6,510 nucleotides of DNA, taken from positions 1,041,459 through 1,047,968 of the forward strand of contig CP070733.1 of assembly GCA_020347585.1 (NCBI GenBank), in the 5' to 3' direction. The stretch is from Pseudomonadota bacterium. GTDB lineage: Bacteria > Pseudomonadota > Gammaproteobacteria > CAMYNG01. A program made the position numbers and the translations under genes. The notes below the pieces were generated by a model. That model did no database searches. It saw only the letters and a list, made by a program, of their open reading frames with translations, and was not told where the DNA came from. The stretch's first letter is position 1. The number at the start of each line of letters is the position of its first letter. Positions 1-5,326 of this stretch are shown here, in pieces.

Positions 1-192
1 ATCAAGGTTGAGGGCGTTGATGTAGTCGGCGTTGTAGTAGAACTTGCGCGCGTCGGTGGCGGTGGTGCGGCACCACTTCGAGTCGGCGGCCACCAGTGGC
101 AGACGCAACACCAGCGCGCCGAGGAAGGGTTTCTCGATGATCAGACGTGTGCGCGCCGCGCTGATCTTGGTTTCGGTATCCTTCTCGCTCAT
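1..192 (-). CDS. VWA-like/DUF2201-type metallopeptidase-domain protein, N-terminal part only
   Basis: The gene is cut by the left window edge; 64 codons are visible and the frame is still open at base 1. The peptide begins MSEKDTETKISAARTRLIIE, followed by KPFLGALVLRLPL and a segment with DSKWCRTTATDARKFYYNADY. The pattern of a helix, 'P(F)xGxLxLRLxL', then 'T(A)TDxRxxxYN' is what I know from the N-terminal domain of DUF2201-type VWA-like proteins, whose later parts carry a putative zinc-peptidase segment and a von Willebrand A-like domain; those parts lie outside the window. It starts 34 bases after the stop of the MoxR-type ATPase, on the same strand, which is the usual gene order for this ATPase/partner pair. 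The start is ATG at 192-190 without a strong Shine-Dalgarno sequence, so translation may be coupled to the ATPase gene. The family call rests on a short fragment plus context. Confidence 0.72.
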   Translation of the reverse strand, partial: MSEKDTETKISAARTRLIIEKPFLGALVLRLPLVAADSKWCRTTATDARKFYYNADYINALNLD

Positions 193-226
193 TGCGCCGC
201 AGGCCCGCGCGGGCCACGTTCCGCCT

Positions 227-1273
227 TCAGTGGTCGTAGAGCATCAGATCGGCCACGGCGTTGGACCACTGCGCGAACTGCGGAACCGTGAACAGGTCTT
301 CGCCAATGGCGCGATGCATGTCCGACACCAGCATCACACCCATCTCGCGCTGCGGGAACTTGCCAGCGTAGTCCGGGATATGACCTTGCACGTCGTGTGC
401 CTCGGAGGTTTCATTGGCACGGATCGCACGCCCCACCAGCGCCGAGGCAACCGCATACTGCAAATCGATTTCCGTTGGCGCCGCAACGGCCTCGCCGCGC
501 ACAATCGCATCGAGGTCCGGCATCTGGTCGAGATTCTCCACAAACGCGTTGAGCTCGATGCCGGCGGCCGGACCCACGCAGGCCTGCAGCGCGCCCGGCA
601 ACAACTGGGGCTGATTGGCAAATTTCTGCAACGCGCGGTGGGCAAACTCCCAGGAGCGCGGCGACGGAAACGCCACCGGGTTGTGCGCCGGGTCGAATTC
701 GAACAACAGGTCGGGACGGAAGCGCAGGAAGGCGATCACCCGCTCGTCGATGCCGTTGGCATACGCCCAGGCCACCCAGTCATCCAGGTTGAGATCGAAA
801 TCGAAGTGCGAAAAGCGATTGGCGAGCGGCGCCGGCATGGTGTAGGTCACGCCGCGGTCTCCCTGACGATTACCGGCGGCGAAAATGGCCCAGCCGTCCG
901 GTACCCGATACTCGCCCAGTCGCCGGTCGAGAATCAGCTGATAGGCCGCCGCGGACACGCTGGGCGGCGCCGAGGTGATTTCATCGAGAAACAGAATGCC
1001 CTCGCCACCATGACGCTTCTCGTCCGGCAGCATGGCGGGTACCGCCCATTCGACAACGCCGGATTCACGAAACGGGATACCGCGTAGATCGCTGGGCTCC
1101 ATCTGTGACAACCGGATATCGATCACCTGCACGTCGTGCCGTCCGGCGATCTGCGCGACGAGTTGGGACTTGCCCACCCCTGGCGGACCCCACAGCATCA
1201 CGGGCGTATGGTGACCCTCGTGGGTGCTTAAGAACTCCTGATCCAGGACTGACTGCAGGTGGGCGGGGCGCAT
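227..1273 (-). CDS. MoxR-type AAA+ ATPase
   Basis: The protein has 348 residues and is a cytoplasmic AAA+ ATPase of the MoxR type, a group thought to act as chaperones that remodel or activate partner proteins, often VWA-domain proteins. Visible motifs in order are Walker A GPPGVGKS (residues 29-36), Walker B ILFLDEI (93-99) with catalytic Glu98, sensor 1 in AAGNR (Asn135), an arginine-finger candidate in PLANRF (Arg153), and sensor 2 in PSPRSWE (Arg206). The C-terminal ~140 residues form the helical lid and a less conserved tail. The start is ATG at 1273-1271 with a GCGAGAG sequence a few bases upstream. It is followed after 34 bases by the VWA-like gene and preceded by the Sel1-repeat gene (63-64 bp gap). 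The substrate is unknown. The enzyme class is clear; the specific MoxR subfamily is not. Confidence 0.93.
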   Translation of the reverse strand: MRPAHLQSVLDQEFLSTHEGHHTPVMLWGPPGVGKSQLVAQIAGRHDVQVIDIRLSQMEPSDLRGIPFRESGVVEWAVPAMLPDEKRHGGEGILFLDEITSAPPSVSAAAYQLILDRRLGEYRVPDGWAIFAAGNRQGDRGVTYTMPAPLANRFSHFDFDLNLDDWVAWAYANGIDERVIAFLRFRPDLLFEFDPAHNPVAFPSPRSWEFAHRALQKFANQPQLLPGALQACVGPAAGIELNAFVENLDQMPDLDAIVRGEAVAAPTEIDLQYAVASALVGRAIRANETSEAHDVQGHIPDYAGKFPQREMGVMLVSDMHRAIGEDLFTVPQFAQWSNAVADLMLYDH

Positions 1274-1302
1274 TTTAACTCTCGCAACAACTTCGAAACT
1301 AC

Positions 1303-1331
1303 ATTACAAAAAAGAGATAACTTACTGAAAA
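1303..1331 (-). promoter_or_regulatory. candidate sigma70-type promoter for the MoxR-type ATPase gene
   Basis: Read on the minus strand there is a TTTTCA box (plus positions 1326-1331, 4 of 6 matches to TTGACA), a 17-base spacer, and TGTAAT (1303-1308, 5 of 6 matches to TATAAT). The implied transcription start lies about 20 bases before the ATPase ATG at 1273. The spacer is AT-rich, unlike the flanking coding DNA. If real, the ATPase and VWA-like genes can be expressed apart from the Sel1 gene upstream. This is consensus matching by eye only. Confidence 0.35.
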
Positions 1332-1337
1332 TACGAT

Positions 1338-1763
1338 TCAGAATCCCGCCATTTTATACCATTTCTGCGCCTCGTCGGGATCTTTATCCACCCCTCGGCC
1401 TTCCTCGTACATCATCGCCAGCGTGGTCTGCGAACCTGCCAGACCCTGTTCCGCCGCCCGCCGGAACCATGTCGCGGCTTCGCTGCCGTCCGCATCGACA
1501 CACTCCCCTTCGAGGTACATAAACCCAAGCCCGTGTTGAGCGAGTGGCAGCCCCTGTTCGGCCGCCGCGCGCATCCATTTCACTGCCGCCTCGCAGTTGC
1601 GCGCGACCCCCAGACCATTCTGGTACATGATCGCCATGCGGTACTGCGCATCGGCGTTTCCGTCATTGGCAAAGGGGCTCAGCAGCTGCAGGGAGCGTGA
1701 AAAATGCTTAGCCTCGAACGCGGCAATGCCGCTGGCCAGCTCCATATTCTCGTTGTCCGACAT
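1338..1763 (-). CDS. small Sel1-repeat protein (three repeats)
   Basis: The predicted protein has 141 residues. After an N-terminal helical segment (about residues 1-35) come three consecutive Sel1-like repeats at 36-71, 72-107 and 108-141. Each has the pattern AQxxLGxMYxxGxGVxxDxxEAxxWxxxAAEQG; see YQNGLGV, YLEGECV and YEEGRGV, then KWMRAAAEQG, TWFRRAAEQG and KWYKMAG. Sel1 repeats are TPR-like helical hairpins that act as protein-binding scaffolds. No signal peptide is visible from this start, so a cytoplasmic location is inferred. The ATG at 1763-1761 is chosen because a strong AGAGGA Shine-Dalgarno sequence (plus 1771-1776) sits 7 bases upstream. A longer frame continues to 1943, but that extension crosses palindromic non-coding DNA and is not protein-like. 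It lies upstream of the MoxR-type gene on the same strand and could share its transcript. The partner is unknown. Confidence 0.9.
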   Translation of the reverse strand: MSDNENMELASGIAAFEAKHFSRSLQLLSPFANDGNADAQYRMAIMYQNGLGVARNCEAAVKWMRAAAEQGLPLAQHGLGFMYLEGECVDADGSEAATWFRRAAEQGLAGSQTTLAMMYEEGRGVDKDPDEAQKWYKMAGF

Positions 1764-1789
1764 GATCCGGTCCTCTGCCGACTCGCCGC

Positions 1790-1808
1790 TGCAGCGCGGG
1801 GCGCTGCA
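1790..1808 (-). promoter_or_regulatory. perfect 8-bp hairpin in the leader of the Sel1-repeat gene
   Basis: TGCAGCGC and GCGCTGCA flank a three-base loop, giving a stable GC-rich hairpin. On the minus-strand transcript it would sit about 13 bases upstream of the AGAGGA ribosome binding site of the Sel1 gene. It is not followed by a T-tract, so it is not a classical terminator. It could affect mRNA stability or translation; no function is shown. Confidence 0.4.
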
Positions 1809-1863
1809 ACCGGTAGCCCGGCGCAAATCGATTGAAAGCGGCGATGGTAACGTTAAAATGCAT

Positions 1864-1938
1864 GCCTCTCTATATCCCGGGAGGCAGAGGGCACCCGCAG
1901 GGGCAATTATTGCCCCCCCGATGGGGATATAGGCAGGC
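1864..1938. repeat. ~75-bp imperfect inverted repeat with nested palindrome, intergenic
   Basis: The left arm (1864-1878, GCCTCTCTATATCCC) pairs with the right arm (1924-1938, GGGATATAGGCAGGC) over 15 positions, with 13 Watson-Crick pairs, one G-T wobble and one mismatch. The inner nine (CTATATCCC/GGGATATAG) are perfect. Inside the loop is a second palindrome, GGGGCAAT-T-ATTGCCCC (1900-1916). The element lies between the divergent Sel1 and TrpD-like genes and is not coding on either strand in any convincing way. It could be a small palindromic mobile element, a structured RNA or leader, or a divergent operator. I saw no flanking target-site duplication and no second copy in this window. Confidence 0.6.
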
Positions 1939-1958
1939 CACAATTCGGTTAGATAAAC

Positions 1959-1987
1959 TTGCCAGCGTTTTTTCGTCCACGCATTTT
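1959..1987 (+). promoter_or_regulatory. weak candidate promoter for the TrpD-like gene
   Basis: TTGCCA at 1959-1964 matches the -35 consensus at 5 of 6 positions. Seventeen bases later, CATTTT at 1982-1987 is a poor -10 box (3 of 6). It is the best pairing I found in the 150 bases before the TrpD-like ATG. A promoter must exist in or before this region because the upstream gene is divergent, but this exact placement is uncertain. Confidence 0.2.
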
Positions 1988-2024
1988 ACGGATTTCACGG
2001 CAAGCGTCACGAGGCCTTTTGCAC

Positions 2025-3149
2025 ATGTCCGCAGTGGCTGAGAAGTCTATTAGTCCGCAGCTTGCCTTGCGCGCCTGTATTCAGAAGGTCGCGACCGGCC
2101 CCGAGTACAGCAAGGATCTCTCCCAAGAGGAAACCCGTGAGGCGATGCGTCTGGTCCTGGACGGCACAGCCGATCCGGTGCAAACGGCCGTGTTCCTGAT
2201 CGCGCTGCGCATGAAGCGCGAGACGGACGACGAGAACAAAGGCATCCTGCAGGCGATTCGTGACACCATGCCCACGATCGTCGCACCGGTCGACGAACTG
2301 GTGGACGTGGCTGACCCTTATGATGGCTATGCTCGGGGCTTGCCGGCCTCGCCGTTTCTGGCGCCGGTCCTAGCCGCGTGCGGCGTGCCTGCCGTTTCCC
2401 ATGGTCTGCAGGCGGTTGGGCCCAAGTTCGGTATCACCCATCGTATGGTGCTGCAGGCCGCGGGCGCTGATGTTGATTTGGCTAGCGATGCCGCGGTTCA
2501 GCGTATTGCCGACCCCAATATCGGCTGGGCCTACATTGACCAGAAGGCGTTTTGCCCGCCGCTGCACGACTTGGTGCCGCTGCGCACGCGCATCGTCAAG
2601 CGCCAGGTACTGACCACGGTGGAAGTGCTTACCGGACCGGTGCGTGCGCGCAAAGCCACACACCTGATGACCGGCTATGTCCACAAGGCGTACCCGCCGA
2701 TCTACGCAGAGCTGGCCCGGTTTGCAGGCTTTGATTCCGCGCTGATCATTCGCGGCGTCGAGGGTGGGATCATTCCCTCGCTGCAGCAAGACGCCAAGCT
2801 CTGGTTTTATCACGATAAGGGCGAAGAACAATTCGTGGTGTCGAATCCCGCCACGATCGGTATCGACCAGCCCACGCGCGCGGTACCGCTACCGGAGGAT
2901 CTGCCCCCCGCCGGGGTTCGCGACGATCAAATCGCCACCGCCATCGACAGCGGTGCCGCCGCCAGGCACGCTGCCGAGGCCGGCATTGCGGCCCTCGAAG
3001 GCAAGGCAGGTCCGGTGCGCGACAGCCTGATTTACGGCGCCGCCATTTGCTTATGGCACCTCAAGCGTTATCCTTCCCTCGCTGACGCGGCAGACGCGGT
3101 GCGCGAGGTTATTGATTCCGGGGAGCCACTGGCACATTTTCGTGCCTGA
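2025..3149 (+). CDS. TrpD-like (anthranilate phosphoribosyltransferase-family) protein lacking the GTGGD loop
   Basis: The predicted protein has 374 residues, longer than typical TrpD (about 330-345). An N-terminal helical domain (about 12-85; SQEETREAMRLVLDG, then QTAVFLIALRMKRET) matches the glycosyltransferase family 3 N-domain. The remainder matches the nucleoside-phosphorylase/TrpD catalytic fold. Where TrpD has the PRPP-binding GTGGD loop, this protein has DPYDGYARGLPAS (97-109). The following VPAVSHG (121-127) and PKFGITHRMVLQAAGADVDL (133-152) align in position with the KHGNRS...SKSGS...LG segment of TrpD. The acceptor-site region is also diverged (RGVEGGIIPS in place of a typical HGxDGxDE). 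It is therefore unlikely to be the tryptophan-biosynthesis enzyme; no trp gene is adjacent. It resembles the TrpD-like and TrpD2 (YbiB-type) relatives, the latter known as nucleic-acid-binding. ATG 2025 is preferred, with GAGG 10 bases upstream; a frame extension to a TTG at 1959 lacks support. Confidence 0.8.
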   Translation: MSAVAEKSISPQLALRACIQKVATGPEYSKDLSQEETREAMRLVLDGTADPVQTAVFLIALRMKRETDDENKGILQAIRDTMPTIVAPVDELVDVADPYDGYARGLPASPFLAPVLAACGVPAVSHGLQAVGPKFGITHRMVLQAAGADVDLASDAAVQRIADPNIGWAYIDQKAFCPPLHDLVPLRTRIVKRQVLTTVEVLTGPVRARKATHLMTGYVHKAYPPIYAELARFAGFDSALIIRGVEGGIIPSLQQDAKLWFYHDKGEEQFVVSNPATIGIDQPTRAVPLPEDLPPAGVRDDQIATAIDSGAAARHAAEAGIAALEGKAGPVRDSLIYGAAICLWHLKRYPSLADAADAVREVIDSGEPLAHFRA

Positions 3150-3225
3150 AATGGATCTCGAAAGATAATTAAATATACGAGATAACTAATTATTTTAATT
3201 ACTATTTTGAGTTGAAGTAGAGCAA
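3150..3225 (+). promoter_or_regulatory. AT-rich spacer upstream of the 65-residue gene, probable promoter region
   Basis: Between the TrpD-like stop and the small gene lie about 88 bases, with a conspicuously AT-rich core (about 3161-3210) in otherwise GC-rich DNA. It holds two copies of AGATAA (3163-3168 and 3180-3185, 17 bases apart), a short TCTCG/CGAGA inverted repeat (3156-3160 and 3178-3182), and TAATTA twice (3188-3193 and 3196-3201). No terminator is visible after the TrpD-like gene. AT-rich tracts with repeated hexamers suit a promoter or regulator site, but I could not place convincing -35 and -10 boxes. Confidence 0.35.
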
Positions 3226-3237
3226 GAGGAGACTGGC

Positions 3238-3435
3238 ATGAACCAGGAATACTACGACGCAACCGTGAAGATGGAGAAACTGGGTGTGGATCCCGAGTAT
3301 GTGCAGGGCTGGCAGGGTGGCTACCTCGGCAACCCGCTGCGCGAAGAGCAGCGGGTTAACGACGCCTATAACGCGGGCTACGAGGACGGCAAATCCAAGA
3401 ACACCGGCAACTTCGATAGCTGGGTGAAGAAGTAA
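3238..3435 (+). CDS. 65-residue conserved-type small protein of unknown function
   Basis: This is a small hydrophilic protein of 65 residues, with no signal peptide or membrane segment. Recognisable features are DYY-like MNQEYYDATVKMEKLGVD at the start, the aromatic/glycine stretch VQGWQGGYLGNP (about 22-33), EEQR (37-40), and AYNAGYEDGKSKN (43-55) with NFDSW near the end. The 'AYxAGYxDG' pattern loosely recalls ribosome modulation factor-like small proteins, but the rest does not match RMF, so no function is assigned. The start is secure: AAGAGGAG (3224-3231) lies 6 bases before ATG 3238, the best ribosome binding site in the window, suggesting strong translation. It follows the TrpD-like gene on the same strand and is closed by a strong hairpin terminator. 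Confidence 0.85.
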   Translation: MNQEYYDATVKMEKLGVDPEYVQGWQGGYLGNPLREEQRVNDAYNAGYEDGKSKNTGNFDSWVKK

Positions 3436-3463
3436 CGCTAACTGCTTCTTCTTAAAAGCAAAA

Positions 3464-3495
3464 CGGCGCTGGCACCGATAGGGTCGCCAGCGCCG
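3464..3495. terminator. bidirectional rho-independent terminator
   Basis: A perfect 10-bp stem, CGGCGCTGGC (3464-3473) and GCCAGCGCCG (3486-3495), encloses a 12-base loop. On the plus strand it follows the 65-residue gene by 28 bases and is trailed by ATTTGCTTTG. On the minus strand it follows the stop of the 189-residue gene by 14 bases and is trailed by the better T-tract TTTTGCTTTT. It sits exactly between two convergent genes, so it very probably stops transcription from both sides, more efficiently on the minus strand. Confidence 0.88.
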
Positions 3496-3509
3496 ATTTG
3501 CTTTGTGCC

Positions 3510-4079
3510 CTAGCTGCGGGGCGTTTCATCATCCGGCGGCATCAGGTTCCGCAGTGCCTTCGCCAGGGTTTCGATGACTTCAGGCGCCTCGATATCCATC
3601 ACTTGTTGGGTGACCCACTTGCGATCCTTCGGTCCCATTACGTCGGTAACCCGGTCACCGAAATAGCGCCGCATGTTGAAGCTGGGTTCGCTATCGACGA
3701 ACGCAAATTCGGCGTAAGCCTCCATGCGCTCGTTGAGCAGGTCGATGAACTCCTGCTGATAGTTGCCGGGGCCCGCATTCTCCACCTTGCTGTCGTGATA
3801 GTGCTTGGCGCACTTCAACGCCAAGGCCGTCATAAATTCATGGCGCTGCTCGAGGGTAAGGCGCTCGATGGTCAGGCGGTCAGTCAAATGAATCGCAAAG
3901 GCCGTAAACTCGCTGACCACATCAAGTCGCTGCAACTGCGTGTCGGTCTGAAACCCCTCGTTTTCGAGGTGCAGACACCCGTTGGCGCCGATGCGCCATG
4001 CAATAAAGCCCACCGCCCCTGCGACCTCCTCCAGCGACCGCTCCTTGTCTTTTGCTCTCCAGCGACTCTTTACTCGCAC
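3510..4079 (-). CDS. 189-residue conserved-type helical protein of unknown function (GTG start)
   Basis: The protein is predicted to be almost wholly alpha-helical, soluble and acidic at its C-terminus, with no signal peptide, membrane segment or recognised catalytic motif. Notable stretches are the basic start RVKSRWRAKDKERSLEEVAG (2-21), AWRIGANGCLHLENEGFQTD (27-46), a middle region with CAKHYHDSK (90-98), YAEFAF (122-127) and RRYFGDRV (137-144). The composition and the SRWRAKDKERSLEE-type start look like a family of proteobacterial hypothetical proteins that I recall without a function. I prefer GTG 4079-4077, which has CAGAGG (plus 4088-4093) 8 bases upstream. The frame continues to an ATG at 4154, but that start has no Shine-Dalgarno sequence and would add a Cys/Trp-rich stretch with little protein-like character. 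It is convergent with the 65-residue gene and divergent from the 347-residue gene. Confidence 0.82.
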   Translation of the reverse strand: MRVKSRWRAKDKERSLEEVAGAVGFIAWRIGANGCLHLENEGFQTDTQLQRLDVVSEFTAFAIHLTDRLTIERLTLEQRHEFMTALALKCAKHYHDSKVENAGPGNYQQEFIDLLNERMEAYAEFAFVDSEPSFNMRRYFGDRVTDVMGPKDRKWVTQQVMDIEAPEVIETLAKALRNLMPPDDETPRS

Positions 4080-4144
4080 TGACTGTACCTCTGTTGTCGG
4101 CCACCACGCGCAACGCGCGCGCCACTGGCAGTTATGGGCGGCGC

Positions 4145-4154
4145 ATGCTAGCAT
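4145..4154. promoter_or_regulatory. 10-bp perfect palindrome in a divergent promoter region
   Basis: ATGCTAGCAT is a perfect palindrome near the middle of the 161-bp region between the divergent 189- and 347-residue genes, at the edge of an AT-rich tract. This is a reasonable place for an operator shared by both genes. A palindrome of this length can occur by chance, so the call is tentative. Confidence 0.25.
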
Positions 4155-4159
4155 AAAAA

Positions 4160-4188
4160 TTGTCGAGTATTTTACTGAGTTATTTTAT
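4160..4188 (+). promoter_or_regulatory. candidate promoter for the 347-residue gene
   Basis: TTGTCG (4160-4165, 4 of 6) and TTTTAT (4183-4188, 4 of 6) are separated by exactly 17 bases within the AT-rich part of the divergent intergenic region. This would give a leader of about 45 bases before ATG 4241. It is an eye match to the sigma70 consensus, with no further support. Confidence 0.35.
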
Positions 4189-4240
4189 TTTTGTTAACCT
4201 TATCCAGGCGTTTAGCGCTCATTCCGCCGTAGGTGCTCCG

Positions 4241-5284
4241 ATGTCCGACGAGTTAGGCGCGCTGCAAGCCGCAGTCCAGAAGAACTGTCACATAGTCGAT
4301 GCCCGCCACTCGGGTGACTATACCCTGTGCATCTACCTGCTGAAGATGCGCGAGTACTACCGCTGGGAGAAAGGCTATCCGCTGGGCGCTGACCTGCCCC
4401 GTGGCGAAGTCGGCGACTGGTTGCGCGAGCGCGAGACGCTGTGGGAGTCGCTGGAAGTCGAGCCATTCGGCGAACTGCCGATTGGTAACAACTATCTCGA
4501 GCCCTTTAACACCGGCACCATCAACGACGCGCTACTCCCCGAGGGACTTGTCTACAGCGCGGGACTCGGCAACCAGTCCCGCCCGCACTTTTTCCTCGGT
4601 GAGCTCGAAGCACGCGAACGGACCGATGACTTTGACGTGCTGATTTCTGGCAGAGAACACGCTCGCGAACTCACGGCCTATCCCGCCATGAGCCACCAGG
4701 GCACCATTTTCATTCGCCGTGAATCCCTGCGGCGCATGCTCTGGGAGAAGATCGAGAACTGGCGTTGGAGCAAGGCCGAGAATGCCATGGCGCGCGCCAT
4801 CGCCTGTTACGACTTTGATTCCAACCTGCAACTGGCGCTCGACCAAATGACCGCCCACGAGATGGAGGCGGTGAGGCTGCACGAAATCGGCGAGATCCTG
4901 GCCGGCAAGCAACTGGGTGATGAGTGGCACGAACTGCTGGCCGAACTGCCCCACTCCAAGGTTGAGCTGATGCTGCGTGCCGTGCGCGATCACCTGGCAG
5001 ATAGCTTGACCACGCTGCCTGCGCTGCTGCAGGAACCGAATGTGGCGTCACTTCACTTCTACATCGGCAACCTGAGCAACATGCGCAAGCACATGTATCC
5101 GGCGCTGATGGACGCCTACAATCGCTGGGTTGAGCACAACGACCTCACCAGCCTTGAAACGCTCGCCGAATCCAGCCCGGCCCATTGGTCAAGGCTGGGC
5201 GAGGAGATTGTCGCGCTTTACCGCAAACGCCCCGAGCAGCTTGCCAGGTCGATCGAGGCCTTGATTGAAGAACACCGCGTGTAA
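4241..5284 (+). CDS. 347-residue conserved-type protein of unknown function (possibly Sfum_1244-like)
   Basis: The protein is soluble and mostly helical, with no signal peptide when started at ATG 4241 (AGG 7 bases upstream). A frame extension back to a TTG at 4160 gives a pseudo-hydrophobic stretch encoded by promoter-like AT-rich DNA and is rejected. Features are NCHIVDARHSGDYTLC (15-30), YLLKMREYYRWEKG (32-45), a Trp/Arg-rich part, a probable beta segment FFLGELEAR (117-125), and a His/Glu cluster at 204-231 (TAHEME, LHEIGE, DEWHE) that could bind metal. A C-terminal helical region holds LHFYIGNLSNMRKHMYPAL (271-289). The N-terminal signature reminds me of proteins labelled Sfum_1244 family, which have no assigned function; this is memory, not a search. 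It is followed after 42 bases by the dioxygenase gene and is probably co-transcribed with it. Confidence 0.83.
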   Translation: MSDELGALQAAVQKNCHIVDARHSGDYTLCIYLLKMREYYRWEKGYPLGADLPRGEVGDWLRERETLWESLEVEPFGELPIGNNYLEPFNTGTINDALLPEGLVYSAGLGNQSRPHFFLGELEARERTDDFDVLISGREHARELTAYPAMSHQGTIFIRRESLRRMLWEKIENWRWSKAENAMARAIACYDFDSNLQLALDQMTAHEMEAVRLHEIGEILAGKQLGDEWHELLAELPHSKVELMLRAVRDHLADSLTTLPALLQEPNVASLHFYIGNLSNMRKHMYPALMDAYNRWVEHNDLTSLETLAESSPAHWSRLGEEIVALYRKRPEQLARSIEALIEEHRV

Positions 5285-5326
5285 GACAATCCCGCTTCGC
5301 TCCACGAACCGCGCCGTTCCCTGCTG

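Noticed and set aside
2..217. 71-codon minus-strand frame at the left edge
   Set aside because: It is very Arg/His-rich and is a frame shadow of the VWA-like gene, whose own frame gives a recognisable protein from ATG 192.
44..1087. 347-codon plus-strand open frame
   Set aside because: It lies antisense to the clearly motif-bearing MoxR-type ATPase, has an Arg/His-rich composition typical of a shadow in GC-rich DNA, and shows no domain.
1274..1337. Terminator between the Sel1 and MoxR-type genes
   Set aside because: There is a T-run on the minus strand, but the only stem before it is a 4-bp CTGA/TCAG pair, too weak for an intrinsic terminator.
1764..1943. N-terminal extension of the Sel1-repeat protein (possible signal-like stretch)
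   Set aside because: The strong AGAGGA site fixes the start at 1763, and the extension runs through the hairpin and the inverted repeat.
1959..2024. Longer TrpD-like start at TTG 1959
   Set aside because: No ribosome binding site; the added residues do not fit the family N-terminus, and the TTG overlaps a promoter-like box.
2370..2831. 153-codon minus-strand frame
   Set aside because: Antisense shadow of the TrpD-like gene with no family resemblance.
3498..4082. 194-codon plus-strand frame
   Set aside because: It is antisense to the 189-residue gene and begins immediately after the terminator; it has no ribosome binding site and an atypical composition.
4160..4240. Longer start of the 347-residue protein with an apparent hydrophobic leader
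   Set aside because: The hydrophobic stretch comes from AT-rich promoter DNA, starts with TTG and has no ribosome binding site; ATG 4241 is better supported.
4532..4993. 153-codon minus-strand frame
   Set aside because: Antisense shadow of the 347-residue gene.
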